Positions 53,713-61,891 of a stretch of DNA of 64,000 nucleotides are shown here, piece by piece. The translations under genes and the position numbers were made by a program. Under the pieces are notes generated by a model. The model made no database searches. It saw only the letters and a program-made list of their open reading frames with translations, and had not been told where the DNA came from. Source of the DNA: Hyphomicrobium_A sp964493785 (GTDB lineage Bacteria; Pseudomonadota; Alphaproteobacteria; Rhizobiales; Hyphomicrobiaceae); NCBI GenBank assembly GCA_964493785.1, contig CAZBPM010000006.1, positions 98,909 through 162,908 of the forward strand, given 5' to 3'. Each line of letters begins with the position of its first letter. The first letter of the stretch is position 1.

Positions 53713-54048
53713 TCACGCCGTTTCCTTGGCCGCACCCTCGCCCTTGCCGCGCACGTCCATCAGCGTCGATTTCACGACGCGCACGCGCATGTTGTCCGAC
53801 AGCTCGACCTCGACCTCGTCGGTGGTGTCGGACGCCTTGACGACCTTACCGACAAATCCGCCCGAAGTTACGACGGTATCGCCGCGGCGCACCTGGTTCA
53901 CCAACTCGCGATGCTGCTTGGCGCGCTGCTGCTGGGGACGAATGACCAGGAAGTAGAAGATCACCACCATGGCCAGCATCGGGATCAGCAGACCGGTGAA
54001 CGGGTCGCTCCCCCCCGCGGCTTGGGCATATGCTGGAGTGATGAACAT
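53713..54048 (-). CDS. Preprotein translocase subunit YajC
   Basis: A 111-residue single-span membrane protein (span about residues 20-40, MLAMVVIFYFLVIRPQQQR) with the cytoplasmic core GDTVVTSGGFVGKV. It is a partner of SecDF and lies first in the same run of genes. The Sec holotranslocon association is known from E. coli. Confidence 0.95.
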   Translation of the reverse strand: MFITPAYAQAAGGSDPFTGLLIPMLAMVVIFYFLVIRPQQQRAKQHRELVNQVRRGDTVVTSGGFVGKVVKASDTTDEVEVELSDNMRVRVVKSTLMDVRGKGEGAAKETA

Positions 54049-54452
54049 GCTCGCGTCCTCTTTAGGATATTGGGCAACAGCCGGCTAAACCTGCGCAAGC
54101 GCAGTCGCGCGTCGGGATCTGCCGGAAAAGTGCCGTGACTATAGTAATCAGCGGCGTCTTTGCAACAGAAAGGCCAATGGTGCGCCGCCACACCTTCAGG
54201 GTGGCTTCGCGCCCGTGTTTTGGTCGCGGAATTCGTCACCTAATGCCGCAGACGCAGAAGGAATGTCACGATCTGAAGGACACCGGCCGGATGTATTGGC
54301 TAGTGTGATTCAGATCGAGAAGCCCGCTTCTCGACCCTGCCGCAGATGGTGTGGCGAACTTATCGATCATCACACTAGTCGGCGCTATAGAAGCAGCTGC
54401 CCCGTCACGGCAAGCAAAAAGCGCCAGACAGCCTTACCATACGAGACTTGTA
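54049..54452. other. Intergenic between divergent genes
   Basis: About 400 bp upstream of both yajC and the ATPase gene. Frames that extend into it lack protein character. No promoter was assigned with confidence. Confidence 0.4.
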
Positions 54453-55340
54453 ATGAACGCCGACGCCGCCCTCATCGAGCGCCTGGAGCGCCTCGCCTCC
54501 GCCCTGGAACGGCTGGCCCCCGCGGCTGCGCCTCCCCCGAACTTCGAGGCCGCCGAGGCCTTCGTCTGGAATCCGGAAACGGACAGGTTCGAACCTGTTG
54601 CGGCGGTCAATCGCGTGCCGCTGAAGCTGCTGAAGGGGGTCGAGAACGTGGCCCCTCAGTTGCTGGACAATACGGAGCGGTTCGCGCGCCGGCTGCCGGC
54701 AAACAACGCCCTGCTGTGGGGCGCGCGCGGAATGGGCAAGTCATCGCTGGTGAAGGCCGTCCATGGCGAGGTGCGCGCCCGGCTGGGGGCGGGTGCGACG
54801 AGCGACGCCGGCGACCTCAAGCTGGTCGAGATCCACCGCGAGGACATTGCCACGCTGCCGCGGGTTCTGTCGGCAATGCGGGCAAGCCCGCACCGCTTCA
54901 TCGTGTTCAGCGACGATCTTTCGTTCGACAAGGACGACACGAGTTACAAGTCGCTCAAAGCGGTGCTGGAGGGCGGCCTGGAAGGACGGCCAGAAAATGT
55001 CATCTTCTATGCAACGTCCAACCGGCGGCACCTGATGCCGCGGGACATGGTCGAGAACGAGCGCTCGACGGCGATCAATCCATCCGAGGCCGTGGAAGAA
55101 AAGGTGTCGCTGTCGGACCGGTTCGGTCTGTGGCTCGGGTTCCACAATGGCGACCAGGAGCAGTACCTCGATATGGTCCGCAGCTATGCAGCGCACTTCG
55201 GGCTCGACGTTCCCGACAGCGAACTCGTGCGCGAAGCTCTCGAATGGAGCATGACGCGCGGGGCGCGGTCGGGGCGCGTTGCGTGGCAGTTCACGCAACA
55301 CCTCGCCGGTCGGCTGGGCAAGCCGCTGTCGTCGGGATGA
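54453..55340 (+). CDS. DUF815 family AAA-type ATPase
   Basis: A 295-residue ATP-binding protein. A helical Ala/Leu-rich start (residues 1-28) is followed by the ATPase domain with Walker A WGARGMGKSSLVKA (about residues 90-103) and Walker B-like HRFIVFSDDLSFD, then IFYATSNRRHLM, the sensor-like segment of DUF815. The start at 54453 has a GAGA signal six bases upstream. Members are found beside sec genes in alphaproteobacteria. Function unknown. Confidence 0.88.
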   Translation: MNADAALIERLERLASALERLAPAAAPPPNFEAAEAFVWNPETDRFEPVAAVNRVPLKLLKGVENVAPQLLDNTERFARRLPANNALLWGARGMGKSSLVKAVHGEVRARLGAGATSDAGDLKLVEIHREDIATLPRVLSAMRASPHRFIVFSDDLSFDKDDTSYKSLKAVLEGGLEGRPENVIFYATSNRRHLMPRDMVENERSTAINPSEAVEEKVSLSDRFGLWLGFHNGDQEQYLDMVRSYAAHFGLDVPDSELVREALEWSMTRGARSGRVAWQFTQHLAGRLGKPLSSG

Positions 55341-55424
55341 ACCGCCGCCTTGCTGTCGCCAAATCTTGACAGCGAAGTCCGAACGTTTTGCGTCAATGAT
55401 GCTCGCCAGGAGAAGCCAGTCACC

Positions 55425-55784
55425 ATGCACACCAAGTTTTTCCGTATCGTCGCTGTCGTCATCGGCGGGCTTTTGTTTGCGGCACCGGCACGCGCCGCCG
55501 ATCCGGACTTCGCCGGCAAGTGGTCGCTCGATCCGGCGAACTGCAGCGCGGGACAGGAGAGCGAGAACGCTCCGCTGGTGATCACCAAAGAGCGCTACGA
55601 CCAGCACGAAAGCCACTGCGTGTTCAAATCGGTCGAAGGCGGCGGTGGGGAATGGAAGATCGCCGCCGAATGCACGGTCGAGGGTGGACAAATGCCATAC
55701 GACTTCAGCCTGACGCTTTCCGGCGATACGCTGACGTTCACCGACAGCGGTGGCCCGCGCGACTTCTTGCGCTGCAAGCCATAG
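55425..55784 (+). CDS. Small secreted protein, unknown
   Basis: A 119-residue protein with a signal peptide (hydrophobic residues about 8-21, ending ARA) and a mature part rich in short beta strands (DFAGKWSLDPANC, SLTLSGDTLTFTDSGG). Four cysteines are present. This pattern is lipocalin-like in feel but no family is assigned. The ATG at 55425 has AGGAG about 11 bases upstream. It follows the DUF815 gene by 84 bp. Confidence 0.7.
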   Translation: MHTKFFRIVAVVIGGLLFAAPARAADPDFAGKWSLDPANCSAGQESENAPLVITKERYDQHESHCVFKSVEGGGGEWKIAAECTVEGGQMPYDFSLTLSGDTLTFTDSGGPRDFLRCKP

Positions 55785-55818
55785 AAGGGGACGCGCCGGC
55801 TTATTGCGAGGGATACCG

Positions 55819-56109
55819 ATGCGCTTGCTGCGCGTGTTGCTGTCTTTAGCGCTGCTGGCGTGCCTGCTGCCGTTGCTCAGCATGGCGGCAGCCGACATCA
55901 TTGCGAACGTTTACGGCTGCAAGGTCGACCTCACAGCGGCGCATCCATGCATCGTAGGCGGCAAGGACATCGGCCACACGCTGCTGACCCTCGGCATGAT
56001 GGGCTATTTCCTGATGGCAACGTTTCCGATCGCGGCCGTCATCGTCGGCGCGTGGATGATCATCGAGGTCGTCGCGTGGATCGTGCGCCGGCATCGGACC
56101 GAGGGCTGA
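55819..56109 (+). CDS. Small membrane protein, paralogue of the gene at 56114-56398
   Basis: A 96-residue protein with two hydrophobic segments (about 5-24 and 56-85) and a central loop holding two cysteines (NVYGCKVDL and HPCIVGG) and KDIGHTLLTLGMMGY. A GAGGG signal lies six bases before the ATG. The layout and the Cys, GG, DI and GYF/GYG positions are shared with the convergent gene next door. No family name is recognised. Confidence 0.7.
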   Translation: MRLLRVLLSLALLACLLPLLSMAAADIIANVYGCKVDLTAAHPCIVGGKDIGHTLLTLGMMGYFLMATFPIAAVIVGAWMIIEVVAWIVRRHRTEG

Positions 56110-56113
56110 GCGT

Positions 56114-56398
56114 CTAGCCGTGAGCGGTGCGATGCAGCCGGTGGACGATTTCAGCCAGGCCCCAGGCGACCACGGTTACAATGAGCAGTGGCACGGTGAA
56201 GAACGTGCCGTAGCCGATGGCACCCACGGCATGCAGCACCGGGGCTATATCAACGCCCCCGGCGGTGCAGGCGCCGACCATTCCCACGTCGAAGTCGCAG
56301 CCAGCGAGATAGGCAACGAGTTGGGCTGAAAAGGCAGCCGCGAAGGGCACAAAGCAGAGCAGACAGATCGTCAGTGCGACCTTGCGAAACGTCTTCAT
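56114..56398 (-). CDS. Small membrane protein, paralogue of the gene at 55819-56109
   Basis: A 94-residue protein with two hydrophobic segments and the central loop LAGCDFDVGMVGACTAGG, then VDIAPVLHAVGAIGYGTF. It shares size, topology, two loop cysteines and the final amphipathic end (IVHRLHR versus IVRRHR) with its convergent neighbour, only 4 bp apart. AGGAGG nine bases upstream supports the ATG at 56398. The two cysteines could form a periplasmic disulfide. Confidence 0.7.
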   Translation of the reverse strand: MKTFRKVALTICLLCFVPFAAAFSAQLVAYLAGCDFDVGMVGACTAGGVDIAPVLHAVGAIGYGTFFTVPLLIVTVVAWGLAEIVHRLHRTAHG

Positions 56399-56591
56399 AC
56401 TCCTGTCCTCCTGCAAGCCGGCGCTTGCCGCACGTGCGTAAAGGGCCGAACACCAATTGTAGCTTGCAGGAGCGAGGAAGTTGCCATCGCTGCCGCCTGC
56501 ATTTGCGCAAAATACTCCCGAGCGGCCTTACGGGGCCTTTTCACTCTTTTGATCTATTGCGGCCAGCCAGCTCCGTTCCAAGGTGCACGCC

Positions 56592-56879
56592 ATGTCGCAA
56601 AAGACCGAGAAGTGGTCGAACGAAGTCACCGAGCACGACCACCCATTCGCGCTGCCGCCCGGTACGTTCAAATCTGGTGATCCGGACGCCATCGCGGCTG
56701 CCCTGCAGCATTCCGCCGAGGATCCCAGGCGCACCACTCAAGACGCCTATCGAACGGCGATGTCGATGTTGGACTTCTACATCAATCGGGCGGGGGATAA
56801 CTTGTCCGGCGGCGACCGCGTGGCGCTCGAGAAGGCCAAGATCGCCCTGCGCAAGCGGTTTGGCAGAACCGAAAACTGA
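56592..56879 (+). CDS. DUF3175 family protein
   Basis: A 95-residue soluble protein matching DUF3175: MSQKTEKWSNEVTEHDHPF, LPPGTFKSGDPDAIAAAL and TAMSMLDFYINRAGDNLSG, ending in a basic helix. The function is unknown; members occur mainly in alphaproteobacteria with stress or plasmid genes. The ATG at 56592 has AAGG eight bases upstream; an in-frame GTG lies at 56583. Confidence 0.85.
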   Translation: MSQKTEKWSNEVTEHDHPFALPPGTFKSGDPDAIAAALQHSAEDPRRTTQDAYRTAMSMLDFYINRAGDNLSGGDRVALEKAKIALRKRFGRTEN

Positions 56880-56903
56880 CGCGCGGAACCCCGTAGATGG
56901 ATC

Positions 56904-57563
56904 TTATCGCACCGCGACGTTGACCGTCTGCGCGGCACCCGAGGTTGCGCCGGCACTATCGGCAACCACGACGGCGAAGCTGGCGCGCGCTCCGTCGGTG
57001 CCATCGTGGTGGAAGAGGACAGTCCCCTGCTCCAGATCTGATTGCGTGAATGTCGCCACGGGCTGAACCGGGTCACTTGCCAGGGACACGAAGCCGTTCA
57101 GCACCTGGGAGACGGAAAACGTCAGACGGTCGGCGCTGTCGTCGGGATCGAGGGCGGACAGGTCCTGCAGGGTGATCCGTACGGCCTTGCCCTTGTCGAC
57201 CGAGAGGTCGAGGTCGCCCGAGATCGACGGGGGGATGTTGCGCATCTCGGCGGTGAGCTGGCCGCCCATCTCCATGGCTAGCTTTCCGTACTTCACGTTG
57301 CCGACGACCTCGCCGCTGGCGCGAACGTTGATCAACTGGCGCACCAGGATGTCGCCCTGGAGCGTGCCGCGGACGTCGGCCTGCTCCACCTTCACCTTGC
57401 CGAAGCAGCGGCCGCCCGGCTGCACGACCAACAGGTCGCCGGACACCTCGCCCTCGATGTAGCCGAAGACCTCGATGCGACTGGCATTGATGATGTTGCC
57501 CTTGAGGAAGGTGTCCTCCCTGATAATGAGCACGCGAGACGTATTTTCCACTGCCGGCCTCAT
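56904..57563 (-). CDS. Bactofilin domain fused to a cadherin-like domain
   Basis: A 219-residue protein. Residues about 10-110 form the bactofilin right-handed beta-helix (ASRIEVFGYIEGEVSGDLLV, GGRCFGKVKVEQADVRG). Residues about 125-219 have the CSPG4-type cadherin-like pattern: ITLQDLSALDPDDSADRLTF, the FTQSDLEQGTVLFHHDG block and VVVADSAGAT near the end. Bactofilins are cytoplasmic cytoskeletal scaffolds, while cadherin-like repeats usually occur in secreted proteins, and there is no signal peptide. The fusion is therefore unusual. The gene is convergent with the DUF3175 gene. Confidence 0.82.
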   Translation of the reverse strand: MRPAVENTSRVLIIREDTFLKGNIINASRIEVFGYIEGEVSGDLLVVQPGGRCFGKVKVEQADVRGTLQGDILVRQLINVRASGEVVGNVKYGKLAMEMGGQLTAEMRNIPPSISGDLDLSVDKGKAVRITLQDLSALDPDDSADRLTFSVSQVLNGFVSLASDPVQPVATFTQSDLEQGTVLFHHDGTDGARASFAVVVADSAGATSGAAQTVNVAVR

Positions 57564-57826
57564 GATCCCAACGTTGCGCGCCGCACTCGTTCCAGCGCCT
57601 GCGGTGTATTCTTGCGAGGATTAAGCCAGCTTGGTGACGGTTAGGAGCTTGAAAGGCGCACGAGGTAAACGGCCGGGGCCAGCGTCGCCCATCGGCAACT
57701 GGCCGGACACACCCGACGAATAATCCACAGCCCTCGGAGCTTCCTCGGCTTGAGATCGGCGGGCGCCGGGAGCAGCTTACCGACGTCTTAGGGTCCTCGC
57801 GTCAGCGCACGCATTCGGAGGGGTAA
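57564..57826. promoter_or_regulatory. Divergent promoter region
   Basis: About 260 bp between the bactofilin-fusion gene and the secreted protein gene, read in opposite directions. No element was assigned. Confidence 0.3.
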
Positions 57827-58132
57827 ATGTCCAAGGTAAGATCATGCGTACTGGCGGCTGCAGCAGCCGGCCTGTGCGCTCTAATTCCGGCCATCGCTGC
57901 GGCGGCGCCGGCCGTTCCTGCCGGGGCCAAGGATTGCCGCGGCTTCCGCGCAGTCGGCAGCGGACTGACCGAGAGCATCGCCTCGCTTATGGCTACGCAG
58001 GGCGCGGTCAACGTGGCCTCAAATCGCGGCTGGACCGTGATCGGCGAAGCAAAGCTGCAAGGCTGCACGTCTGCCGGCATCTTCGGCGTCGAGTGCGCCG
58101 CGACCTCATATGCCTGCAAGGTCCCGCAGTAG
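57827..58132 (+). CDS. Small secreted protein, unknown
   Basis: A 101-residue protein with a signal peptide (hydrophobic residues about 7-25, ending IAAAAP). The mature part has four cysteines (KDCRGF, QGCTS, VECAA, YACKV), fit for two disulfides. A GGAGGGG signal lies just before the ATG. No family is recognised. Confidence 0.75.
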   Translation: MSKVRSCVLAAAAAGLCALIPAIAAAAPAVPAGAKDCRGFRAVGSGLTESIASLMATQGAVNVASNRGWTVIGEAKLQGCTSAGIFGVECAATSYACKVPQ

Positions 58133-58294
58133 ATCGCGGACCACGGACGGCTGATCCGAGCGGCCGCGCGTTGGCGCGGCTGCCGGTTGCTGTCCAGCCC
58201 CGATTGCCGGTTTTCCCACAAAAATTAACTTGATCGTTGCAAACAGGCCACATATAGTCGGAATGCTGAGTAAATATCGAGCAACGCCGCCGCC

Positions 58295-58942
58295 ATGCTC
58301 ACCCTTTCCGACCATTCGGGCTCAACCCATCACCCCCAAACGGGTAGCAACCGTTCGCTGACTGCAGGAGAAGTCCTGTTCCGCGAAGGCGAGATGCGCG
58401 AGCACGTGTATCGCGTGGAAAAGGGCGCAGTTTGCCTTTTCCGGCAACAAACCGACGGCAGCCGGTCTGTCATCGAGTTCGCCTTCCCCGGCGATTATGT
58501 GGGCCTCGGCTATCTCGACAATCACGTGTCCGACGCGCAGGCGACGATCGACACCCTGCTGACGTGCCTGCCCCGGTCGGTGCTCGATCCGGTCATCGAG
58601 CGGACGTCCAACGGCACGCAGCGACTGGCCGCCGCCATCGAGCGCGAGGTCGCGTTCCTCAACGAGACGCAGAAGCGCGGGGCGGCGGGGTCGCCGGTCG
58701 TCCGGGCAGCAGCGCTGCTCGTTACACTGTCGCGCTGCAATGCCTACGAAGGGCGTGACCCGACCATCATCACGGATTCGCTGAGCTGCGGCGTCGTTGC
58801 CGGATACCTCGACATGACGGTCGACGGGCTGGCGCAGATCCTGGTGGACCTGAAGCACCGCGGCATCGTCGAGGTTTGCGACGGTGGCCTGAGGCTGACG
58901 AACCTGCCGGAGCTGGAACAGCTCGCGGACGAGGCCGCCTGA
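58295..58942 (+). CDS. Crp/Fnr-family transcriptional regulator
   Basis: A 215-residue protein with an N-terminal effector domain (about residues 22-140; TAGEVLFREGEMREHVYRV, then FAFPGDYVGLGYL) and a C-terminal winged helix (about 160-205). The N-terminal cysteine cluster of FNR is absent, so it is not an Fe-S oxygen sensor of that type. The recognition helix reads TVDGLAQILVDL, lacking the ExxSR residues used by FNR/FixK, so its DNA site should differ. Thioesterase and deacetylase genes follow on the same strand. Confidence 0.87.
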   Translation: MLTLSDHSGSTHHPQTGSNRSLTAGEVLFREGEMREHVYRVEKGAVCLFRQQTDGSRSVIEFAFPGDYVGLGYLDNHVSDAQATIDTLLTCLPRSVLDPVIERTSNGTQRLAAAIEREVAFLNETQKRGAAGSPVVRAAALLVTLSRCNAYEGRDPTIITDSLSCGVVAGYLDMTVDGLAQILVDLKHRGIVEVCDGGLRLTNLPELEQLADEAA

Positions 58943-58987
58943 CACACGCCAGTTGCGTTTGGCTCGCCCTCCTGCTTTCTGGTTCTC

Positions 58988-59404
58988 ATGACACTTCAAA
59001 AGGATAGCGCCGACGCCCTGCAGCCTGGGCGCAGCGGCAGCGCAAGCATCACCGTAGAGGAACGCCACACCGCGCCGCACATCGGGAGCGGGAGCGCGCC
59101 CGTGTTTGCTAGTCCGGCGATGATCGCGCTGATGGAGGCTGCCGCCGTTGCGTGCGTCGAGGATGGGCTTGGCCCGGACAAGGAGACGCTCGGCGTGCAT
59201 CTCGATGTCGAGCATATCGCGGCCACCCCTGCCGGCCACAATGTGACGGCGACTGCGGAACTGATCGCGCGCGACGGGCGAAAACTGACGTTCAAGGTCG
59301 AAGCGCGGGACGACAGCGAGTTGATCGGACGGGGCCGTCACACGCGCATCATCGTCGACAGCGCACGCTTCCGTAGCAAGGTCGCCGCCAAACGGCCCGG
59401 CTAG
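58988..59404 (+). CDS. Hotdog-fold thioesterase, FlK-like
   Basis: A 138-residue protein with the thioesterase pattern of the fluoroacetyl-CoA thioesterase-like family: ERHTAPHIGSGSAPVFASP, the helix MIALMEAAAVACVED, and DVEHIAATPAGHNVTATAEL. It should hydrolyse a small acyl-CoA in the cytoplasm; the substrate is not known. It lies 45 bp after the regulator gene. Confidence 0.88.
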   Translation: MTLQKDSADALQPGRSGSASITVEERHTAPHIGSGSAPVFASPAMIALMEAAAVACVEDGLGPDKETLGVHLDVEHIAATPAGHNVTATAELIARDGRKLTFKVEARDDSELIGRGRHTRIIVDSARFRSKVAAKRPG

Positions 59405-59545
59405 GCGAGCCCACCACAGCTGGTGCGGAATCGGTGCGGGGATCGCTGAAGTTGCGGCAAAATCCTTGCGCGTGCAGCGCAAATCTCCGCACAATGAAAG
59501 GGAATCAAGCAATAAGCCCAGTGAGGCTACCTCCGGGAGGGTTGG

Positions 59546-60499
59546 ATGCGCTTTGTTATGTCCAGAATGCTCGCTACCGCGATTGTCGGTCCGCTGGCGC
59601 TCTATTGCGCGACCGCGAGCGCGCAGCAGATGGGTCCGAGCCAGAACCCCGAGCCGATGCAGCAGCCGCAGCAGCACGGTCCCGAGGCGCCCGCAGTCAA
59701 GGCGACCGACTGCCCAGGCAATCCCAATGCACTCGGCGTGGCGCGCGTGGTCGAGATCGACACCACGGGAGGCCCGGGCTTCGGCTTCCAGCACTACAAG
59801 ATGTACGACTTCCTCAATCCGAAAGAGGTCGTGCTGACGTTCGATGACGGCCCGCTTCCGAACCGCACGACGGCGGTTCTGGCAGCACTCAATGCCGAGT
59901 GCACCAAGGCGATCTTCTTCTCGGTCGGCAAGGTGGCCGCGGGCTATCCCGACATCCTGCACGACGTCGCCAAGTCGGGGCACACGATCGGCGCGCACAC
60001 GATGGATCACAAGGATCAGTCGAAGCTGCCGTTCGAGGATGCCAAGGCCGACATCGAGAAGTCGTTCAGCGTGATCCATCGCGCCGTCGGTGGCCCGACC
60101 GCGCCATTCTTCCGGTTCCCGTTCCTGCGCCACTCGCCCGAGACGCTCAAGTATCTGGCCGACCGCAATGTGGCGGTGTTCTCGACCGACATCGACAGCT
60201 TCGACTTCAAGGGTGGCAAGCCGGATGCCTTGGTAAAGCGGATCATGGCAAACCTGGACAAGCGCGGCAAAGGCATCATCCTGATGCACGACATCCAGCC
60301 GCATACGGCCAAGGCGATGCCCGATCTGCTCAAGCAGCTTAAGGCTGGCGGGTACAAAGTGGTGCATATGGTGCCGAAAGCCCCTATCCAGACCCTGCCC
60401 GAGTACGACGAGATGGTGGCCAAGGACATGCAGGGGATGCCCACGGCGCTGTCCGACCGGCCGCTCAACTCGGTCGTCAAAACGATCGGCGGCCAATAA
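59546..60499 (+). CDS. Secreted polysaccharide deacetylase (NodB domain)
   Basis: The 317-residue protein has a signal peptide (ending TASAQQ), a Pro/Gln-rich linker and a NodB domain (about residues 90-260). Catalytic motifs: VLTFDDGPLPNRT (metal and base Asp) and the histidine pair in GHTIGAHTMDH. Later ones are FFRFPFLRHSPET and LMHDIQPHT. It removes acetyl groups from a polymer such as peptidoglycan or a capsule in the periplasm. GGGAGG upstream supports the ATG at 59546. Confidence 0.92.
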   Translation: MRFVMSRMLATAIVGPLALYCATASAQQMGPSQNPEPMQQPQQHGPEAPAVKATDCPGNPNALGVARVVEIDTTGGPGFGFQHYKMYDFLNPKEVVLTFDDGPLPNRTTAVLAALNAECTKAIFFSVGKVAAGYPDILHDVAKSGHTIGAHTMDHKDQSKLPFEDAKADIEKSFSVIHRAVGGPTAPFFRFPFLRHSPETLKYLADRNVAVFSTDIDSFDFKGGKPDALVKRIMANLDKRGKGIILMHDIQPHTAKAMPDLLKQLKAGGYKVVHMVPKAPIQTLPEYDEMVAKDMQGMPTALSDRPLNSVVKTIGGQ

Positions 60500-60575
60500 T
60501 CGGCCACATCGCTTTGATCGATCTTCGCGGGCGTGAGCCCGGACGGGCACCAACCGCAACAGCTGAAGTGCCCTA

Positions 60576-61727
60576 ATGCGTCGATCGATCTGGTTTGCCC
60601 TACTTGCCATCGCGGCTGTCGTCGCTGCGAAAGAGCCCGCTCACGCATCATGCAAGGCGGAGGATTTCGCGGCCGCGGTGGACCGGTCCGGAGCATCGTT
60701 GCGCGCGTTCAATGCCGAAGCGCTTCCAAAGCTGCAGCAGCGGCTGAAGCAGCTCAAGGACAAGAACGGCTGGGATGACGCCGACTACGAGGAGAAGGCG
60801 CTCGCCAAGGTTCGCGACGAGCGCACGGCGAAGCTCGACGAGGAAGCCGAAGACCTCATCGTCAAGATCGACCAGCTCGGCCGGCCGGCGGAGTCGGGGC
60901 CGATCGACTGCGGCAAGCTCACTGAATTGGATGCTGCCGGCCTTGAGTTGCTGGCGGTGATGAAGGCGAAGTCGAGCTATACGCTCGGCAAGCTCGATGC
61001 CGCGCTCAGCGGCAAGCAGGCGGTGGCGTCGAAGGATGCGGCAGCCCCTGCTGCGCCCTCGGCCGCGCCGTCAGGTCCCGCGCCGAAGCCGGATACCGTT
61101 CCGCCGAAACCGGTGGCGAAGTCTGCCGCGCAGAAATGGGCGACGCAAACGAAGCCGCACGAGGGCCCTGCATCGGAGCCTGGTGTCACGACGCTGGAGC
61201 CGGGCCCGTCGGTCGCGGTGCTCGAGCCGTTGCCGCCAGACGAGCCGGGCTACTCGATCGACGAGGTCCGCGAGATCTCGCGCGGGTTCTTCGGCACGAT
61301 CTCTACCGAGCTCGGCAGTGTGATCGAATATGCGTTCTCGAGCGCGGGCCGTCCGGACGGATATGTGCTCGGTTCAGAGGGCGGCGGTGCCTTCCTAGCC
61401 GGCGTGCGATACGGCAGCGGGACGCTATTTCTGCGATCGGGCGGGAGCGGCAAGGTCTACTGGCACGGACCGTCGATCGGCACCGATTTCGGCGCGTCGG
61501 GTTCGCGGACCATGTTCCTCATCTACCGGCTGCGCGAGCCGGAAGCGCTTTACCGCCAGTTCACCGGCATCGATGGCTCGGCCTATTTCATCGGCGGCGT
61601 AGGTATCACGTTCCTCAAGGGAGGGCCGGTGATCATGGCGCCGATCAGAACCGGGCTCGGTTTCCGCATCGGCGCCAACATCGGCTATATCCGGTTCACG
61701 CCACGGCCGACCTGGAACCCATTCTGA
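60576..61727 (+). CDS. EipA-like envelope protein (DUF1134)
   Basis: A 383-residue secreted protein: signal peptide (ending AHAS), an N-terminal helical region (about residues 25-145, with Glu/Lys/Leu-rich coiled segments), an Ala/Pro-rich linker (about 145-220) and a C-terminal DUF1134 domain (about 225-380; SIDEVREISRGFFGTIST, FLAGVRYGSGTLFLRSGG). DUF1134 is the EipA domain, which in Brucella maintains envelope integrity; usual members are about half this length, so the N-terminal half is an addition. It lies after the deacetylase gene. Confidence 0.9.
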   Translation: MRRSIWFALLAIAAVVAAKEPAHASCKAEDFAAAVDRSGASLRAFNAEALPKLQQRLKQLKDKNGWDDADYEEKALAKVRDERTAKLDEEAEDLIVKIDQLGRPAESGPIDCGKLTELDAAGLELLAVMKAKSSYTLGKLDAALSGKQAVASKDAAAPAAPSAAPSGPAPKPDTVPPKPVAKSAAQKWATQTKPHEGPASEPGVTTLEPGPSVAVLEPLPPDEPGYSIDEVREISRGFFGTISTELGSVIEYAFSSAGRPDGYVLGSEGGGAFLAGVRYGSGTLFLRSGGSGKVYWHGPSIGTDFGASGSRTMFLIYRLREPEALYRQFTGIDGSAYFIGGVGITFLKGGPVIMAPIRTGLGFRIGANIGYIRFTPRPTWNPF

Positions 61728-61737
61728 GTAACTGCTT

Positions 61738-61876
61738 GTCATCCCGGGCGAAGCGAGCACAGCGAGCAAGACCCGGGACCCAGCATAGGAAGCGTTACAG
61801 ACGCTTTGTGCCTTTGGCGACTCTCTGCTGGGTCCCGGCCCAGCGCTCGGCAATCGCCTCGCTTGGCCGGGATGAC
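61738..61876. repeat. Inverted-repeat intergenic element
   Basis: A 139-bp element with ends GTCATCCCGG and CCGGGATGAC and an inner inverted repeat CCGGGACCCAGCA / TGCTGGGTCCCGG (61773-61785 and 61826-61838). This nested structure is typical of REP/MITE-like intergenic repeats in Hyphomicrobiales. It lies between two convergent genes and may act as a terminator. Confidence 0.8.
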
Positions 61877-61891
61877 AGTGAGCGCAACCGC

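Noticed and set aside
51953..53956. Plus-strand open frame of over 660 codons
   Set aside because: Antisense to secD and secF, with the same composition artefact.
58230..58243. TTGAT-N4-GCAAA, resembling an FNR/FixK box before the Crp/Fnr gene
   Set aside because: The second half-site is poor, and the adjacent regulator lacks the residues that read such sites.
58322..60610. Minus-strand open frame of about 760 codons
   Set aside because: It runs opposite three well-supported genes (regulator, thioesterase, deacetylase) and shows Arg/His/Val-rich shadow composition.
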